Source of the DNA: Nocardia fusca NBRC 14340
Lineage (GTDB): Bacteria > Actinomycetota > Actinomycetes > Mycobacteriales > Mycobacteriaceae
Length of the DNA stretch: 64,000 bases
Reading direction: 5' to 3'
Assembly: GCF_001618425.1 (NCBI RefSeq)
Contig: NZ_BDCU01000030.1
Location: forward strand, 62,001 to 126,000
How positions within the stretch are numbered: position 1 is the stretch's first letter; each line of letters starts with the position of its first letter. The position numbers were made by a program, and so were the translations under genes. Below the pieces are notes generated by a model. That model made no database searches, was not told where the DNA came from, and saw only the letters and a list, made by a program, of their open reading frames with translations. Shown here piece by piece: positions 61,567 through 64,000 of this stretch.

Positions 61567-62568
61567 TCAGGGCAGCCGCTGGCGCAGCACCAGCGCCGCC
61601 ACCACGCCGGCCACCGTGGCCAGCAGGCCGAGCAGCCACCACGGACGGCTGGCGTCGCCCCGGGTGACCTCGTAGCCGATCTGCTCCTCCAGGGTGTCGT
61701 AGACACTGGACAGTTCCTGCAGGCTGGAGGCGGTATAGAACTCACCGCCGGACAATCGCGCGATCTCCTGCATCGCCTCGTCGTCCACCGGCACATCGAC
61801 CTGGTCCGTGCCGCCGTCCTCACGCGGGATCTCGACCACACCCCATTTGGTGCCGAACGAGATCGTCGAGACCGGGATCTTCTTGGTCTTCGCGAGCCGC
61901 GCGGCGACGAATTCGTGCCGCGGATTGTCCACGTCCTCGAAATCGGGCACGGTCTGTTTACCGTCGGACATCAGCACGATACGGGCCGGCGGTGGCGTCT
62001 CGGAGCCACCCAGGACCGAGGCCAGGGTCTCGATGGACTGCAGGGCGGTGTGGATTCCCTCACCGGTGGCGGTCCGCTCGGCGAGTTTGATGTTGTCGAT
62101 GGCGGCCTTCACCGAACCCCGGTCCGTGGTCGGTGAGACGAGCACCGACGCGGTGCCGGCGTAGGTCACCAGTCCCAGGTTGATCCCCGGGGTGAGACCT
62201 TCGGCGAAGTTCTTGGCCGCCTCCTGCGCGACCTGCAGCCGGTTCGGCGAGACGTCGGTGGCCTCCATGGACAGCGAAACGTCCATGACCAGCACCACGG
62301 TCGCCCGGTTGCGGGGCACCTTCTTCTCGGCGGTCGGTCCGGCCGCGCCGATCGTGGCGAACACCATGCCGACGATCACGAGCACCATCGGCAGGTGGCG
62401 CCAGAAACTGGGCCGGTTGGGAGCGACTTTTTCGAGCTGCTCCATATTGCTGAACCGCAGCATCCGGCGATGCTTGCTGCGCTGCACCAGCAGATAGCCG
62501 AGCGCGAGCAGGAGAACGACAGCAAGAAATCCGAGCCAGATCGGTGCGGCGAAATTCGAAATACTCAC
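61567..62568 (-). CDS. VWA-domain membrane protein (BatA/Rv1481-like)
   Basis: A 333-residue protein with two N-terminal helices (about residues 8-27 and 59-77), a von Willebrand A domain with the MIDAS motif DVSLS and further metal residues in TYAGTASV and SDGKQT, and a C-terminal helix (WLLGLLATVAGVVAALVL). It overlaps the DUF58 gene by four bases (GTGA). With MoxR and DUF58 it forms the MoxR/VWA chaperone module that helps assemble or activate membrane or periplasmic proteins. Confidence 0.94.
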   Translation of the reverse strand: MSISNFAAPIWLGFLAVVLLLALGYLLVQRSKHRRMLRFSNMEQLEKVAPNRPSFWRHLPMVLVIVGMVFATIGAAGPTAEKKVPRNRATVVLVMDVSLSMEATDVSPNRLQVAQEAAKNFAEGLTPGINLGLVTYAGTASVLVSPTTDRGSVKAAIDNIKLAERTATGEGIHTALQSIETLASVLGGSETPPPARIVLMSDGKQTVPDFEDVDNPRHEFVAARLAKTKKIPVSTISFGTKWGVVEIPREDGGTDQVDVPVDDEAMQEIARLSGGEFYTASSLQELSSVYDTLEEQIGYEVTRGDASRPWWLLGLLATVAGVVAALVLRQRLP

Positions 62569-63554
62569 TGGCGTGGCACCCGCGGGGTCGAGGCGCCGAG
62601 GCTGTGGCGCCGGGTGGAGACGAACCGGACCACATCGGCGATCCAGTCCCGGTCGGTCTGCAGGGTGAGCACCGGGGCGCCGCAACTGCGCAGGGTCTGC
62701 TCGACCTCGTCCCGGTGCCGCTGGGCGGCGGCCGCGTAATCGGCGCGCAGTTGCGGAGTGACGGTGAACTCGCGGGTCCGCCCGGTCTCCGGATCGTGCA
62801 ACACCACGTCACCCATATCCGGTAGCTCGGTATCGCGCGGATCGAGGACCTCGACAGCCAGCAGATCGTGGCGCGCGGAGATGGCACGCAGCGATCGCTG
62901 CCAGTCGATATCCCCGAGGAAATCACTGATCACGACCGCCAGGCCGCGTTTGCGCTGCGGCCGGCGCAACGATTCGATGGCGCCGCGCAGATCACCGCGC
63001 ACTCCGTCGCGCGGATGCGGGGTGGTGGCGATACTGCGCAGCAGCGACTGCGCGTGGACCCGGCCGCTGCGGGCGGGGATCCGCTGCATCTGCTCACCGG
63101 TCGCGACCACGGCGCCGACCCGGTTTCCGCCGCCCATCGTCAGATGGGTCACCGCGGCCGCGGCGGCCACCGCCAGATCGCGTTTCTGGCAGGCGCCGGT
63201 GCCGAAATCCAGGCTGGCGGACAGATCCACCACCATCCAGGTCTCCAGCTCCCGGTCCGCGATCATCTGCCGGACGTGCGGGTGGGTGGTCCGCGCGGTC
63301 ACCGACCAGTCCATCTGCCGGACGTCGTCACCGGGCTGATAGGCCCGCGCCTCTCCCGGTTCCGAACCGGGGCCGGGGATGAGGCCGAGGTGATCACCGT
63401 GCAGCACGCCGTCCAAGCGGCGGCGCACGGTGAGCTCCAGGGTTTTCAGGGCGGCCGTCAGATGCGGATCGGTCAGCTCGCCCGAACGGAACGACGGCGG
63501 GGCATGGGGGTCGGGCACGGTCTCTCGGGCGCGGGGGTCCGGCGGCCGGGTCAC
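62565..63554 (-). CDS. DUF58-domain protein (MoxR operon)
   Basis: A 329-residue cytosolic protein with the DUF58 signature (RAYQPGDDVRQMDWSVTART) and a VWA-like C-terminal part (VVDLSASLDFG). It is coupled by overlaps to MoxR upstream and the VWA gene downstream, and is part of the same module, Rv1480-like by position. Confidence 0.94.
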   Translation of the reverse strand: MTRPPDPRARETVPDPHAPPSFRSGELTDPHLTAALKTLELTVRRRLDGVLHGDHLGLIPGPGSEPGEARAYQPGDDVRQMDWSVTARTTHPHVRQMIADRELETWMVVDLSASLDFGTGACQKRDLAVAAAAAVTHLTMGGGNRVGAVVATGEQMQRIPARSGRVHAQSLLRSIATTPHPRDGVRGDLRGAIESLRRPQRKRGLAVVISDFLGDIDWQRSLRAISARHDLLAVEVLDPRDTELPDMGDVVLHDPETGRTREFTVTPQLRADYAAAAQRHRDEVEQTLRSCGAPVLTLQTDRDWIADVVRFVSTRRHSLGASTPRVPRQ

Positions 63555-64000
63555 TGGTGCTGGTTCGTGCCGGCGGTCTGCGGCACCTGCGGCGCCGGCG
63601 GCTGCTGCGGCGGCGCGGGCGGCCGGTTACCGTTCTCGGCGATGGGCGCGACGCCGCCCGTCGCCACGGCCTGCGGCGCGACCTGCGGGAGCCCGACGGT
63701 CTGCAGAACCCGCTGGATCACGTCCTCCGGGCTGATCTCGTCGGCGAGCGCGTCGTAGGACAGCACCAGCCGGTGCCGCAGCACGTCGGGTACGACCTCG
63801 ATGACGTCCTGCGGGACCACGTAGTCGCGGCCGCGGATGAGCGCCACGGCGCGCGCGGCGGCGATGATGCCGAGGCTGGCACGCGGCGAGGCGCCGTAGG
63901 CCACCCAGTTCGCCACATCGTGCATCCCGAATTCGGCCGGCACGCGGGTCGCGGAGATCACCCGGACCACGTAGTCGACCAGCGCGTGGTGCACGAAGGT
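63551..64000 (-). CDS. MoxR-family AAA+ ATPase (partial, C-terminal)
   Basis: About 149 residues of the C-terminal lid domain are inside the window; the ATP-binding domain lies beyond the right edge. The segment YGASPRASLGIIAAARAVALIRGRDYVVPQDVIEV is the sensor-2 region of MoxR ATPases, with the Arg in SPRAS. A Pro/Gln-rich tail follows. It overlaps the DUF58 gene by four bases, and drives the MoxR/VWA chaperone module. Confidence 0.93.
   Translation of the reverse strand, partial: TFVHHALVDYVVRVISATRVPAEFGMHDVANWVAYGASPRASLGIIAAARAVALIRGRDYVVPQDVIEVVPDVLRHRLVLSYDALADEISPEDVIQRVLQTVGLPQVAPQAVATGGVAPIAENGNRPPAPPQQPPAPQVPQTAGTNQHQ

Noticed and set aside
1..64000. CRISPR arrays, insertion sequences, prophage, rRNA genes or a large biosynthetic gene cluster
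   Set aside because: No regularly spaced long repeats, transposase or integrase motifs, structural RNA sequences, or PKS/NRPS modules were seen.

Overview
The window is high-GC actinobacterial DNA, most likely from Nocardia or a close relative in the Mycobacteriales. The evidence is mycolic-acid genes (fabG/mabA and inhA beside a ferrochelatase with C-terminal cysteines, plus an antigen-85-like esterase), many GTG starts, frequent 4-base ATGA overlaps, dense TetR and MFS content, and a KstR-like operator. I saw no rRNA, tRNA, CRISPR array, insertion sequence or prophage. Identifications come from reading translations and motifs; no database search was run.

Left part (1-42 kb) is mostly accessory. 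In order it holds: a cyclase-family hydrolase with an acyl-CoA ligase; a nitroreductase; a MarR regulator with an MFS exporter that carries an unusual tail; a truncated HxlR gene; a small secreted peptide; a dienelactone hydrolase; a PepSY protein divergent from a two-component system; a flavin monooxygenase; a TetR gene divergent from an MFS pump and an SGNH hydrolase; an LppU-like lipoprotein; an MBL-fold di-iron protein; a methyltransferase; two MpaB-like oxygenases, each beside a TetR gene; SDR, NmrA and amine-dehydrogenase-like oxidoreductases; two stand-alone MHYT proteins; a broken secretory lipase; an Ag85-like esterase; 6-phosphogluconate dehydrogenase; a deacylase; a leftward run of small gene, Sir2, YjbQ, Gfo/Idh and a molybdopterin oxidoreductase; and a nucleoside hydrolase with an amidohydrolase.

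Right part (41-64 kb) looks like conserved chromosome. From memory its order is collinear with M. tuberculosis Rv1496 down to Rv1479: meaB, mutB, mutA, a TVP38 membrane protein, an SPFH protein with NfeD, an Rv1486c-like gene, ferrochelatase, inhA, fabG, VWA, DUF58 and MoxR. Two blocks interrupt it. One is an operon of binding protein, fused ABC permease and TPR protein with no ATPase. The other is a thiolase/DUF35 pair behind two KstR-like boxes, next to a gene for an EF-G-like G domain that has lost its GTP-binding motifs.

The strongest new observation is regulatory. A 60-bp promoter module (GCTTCCTGAA, then three CTTCAG repeats, then TGCCACAGTG) occurs twice with identical spacing: upstream of the PepSY gene beside the two-component system, and 14 kb away upstream of an unrecognised 66-residue gene. 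This points to a small regulon. A second duplicated operator (TGATAG-N16-CTATCA) lies between an MpaB oxygenase and its TetR gene, and again as an orphan site past the TetR gene.
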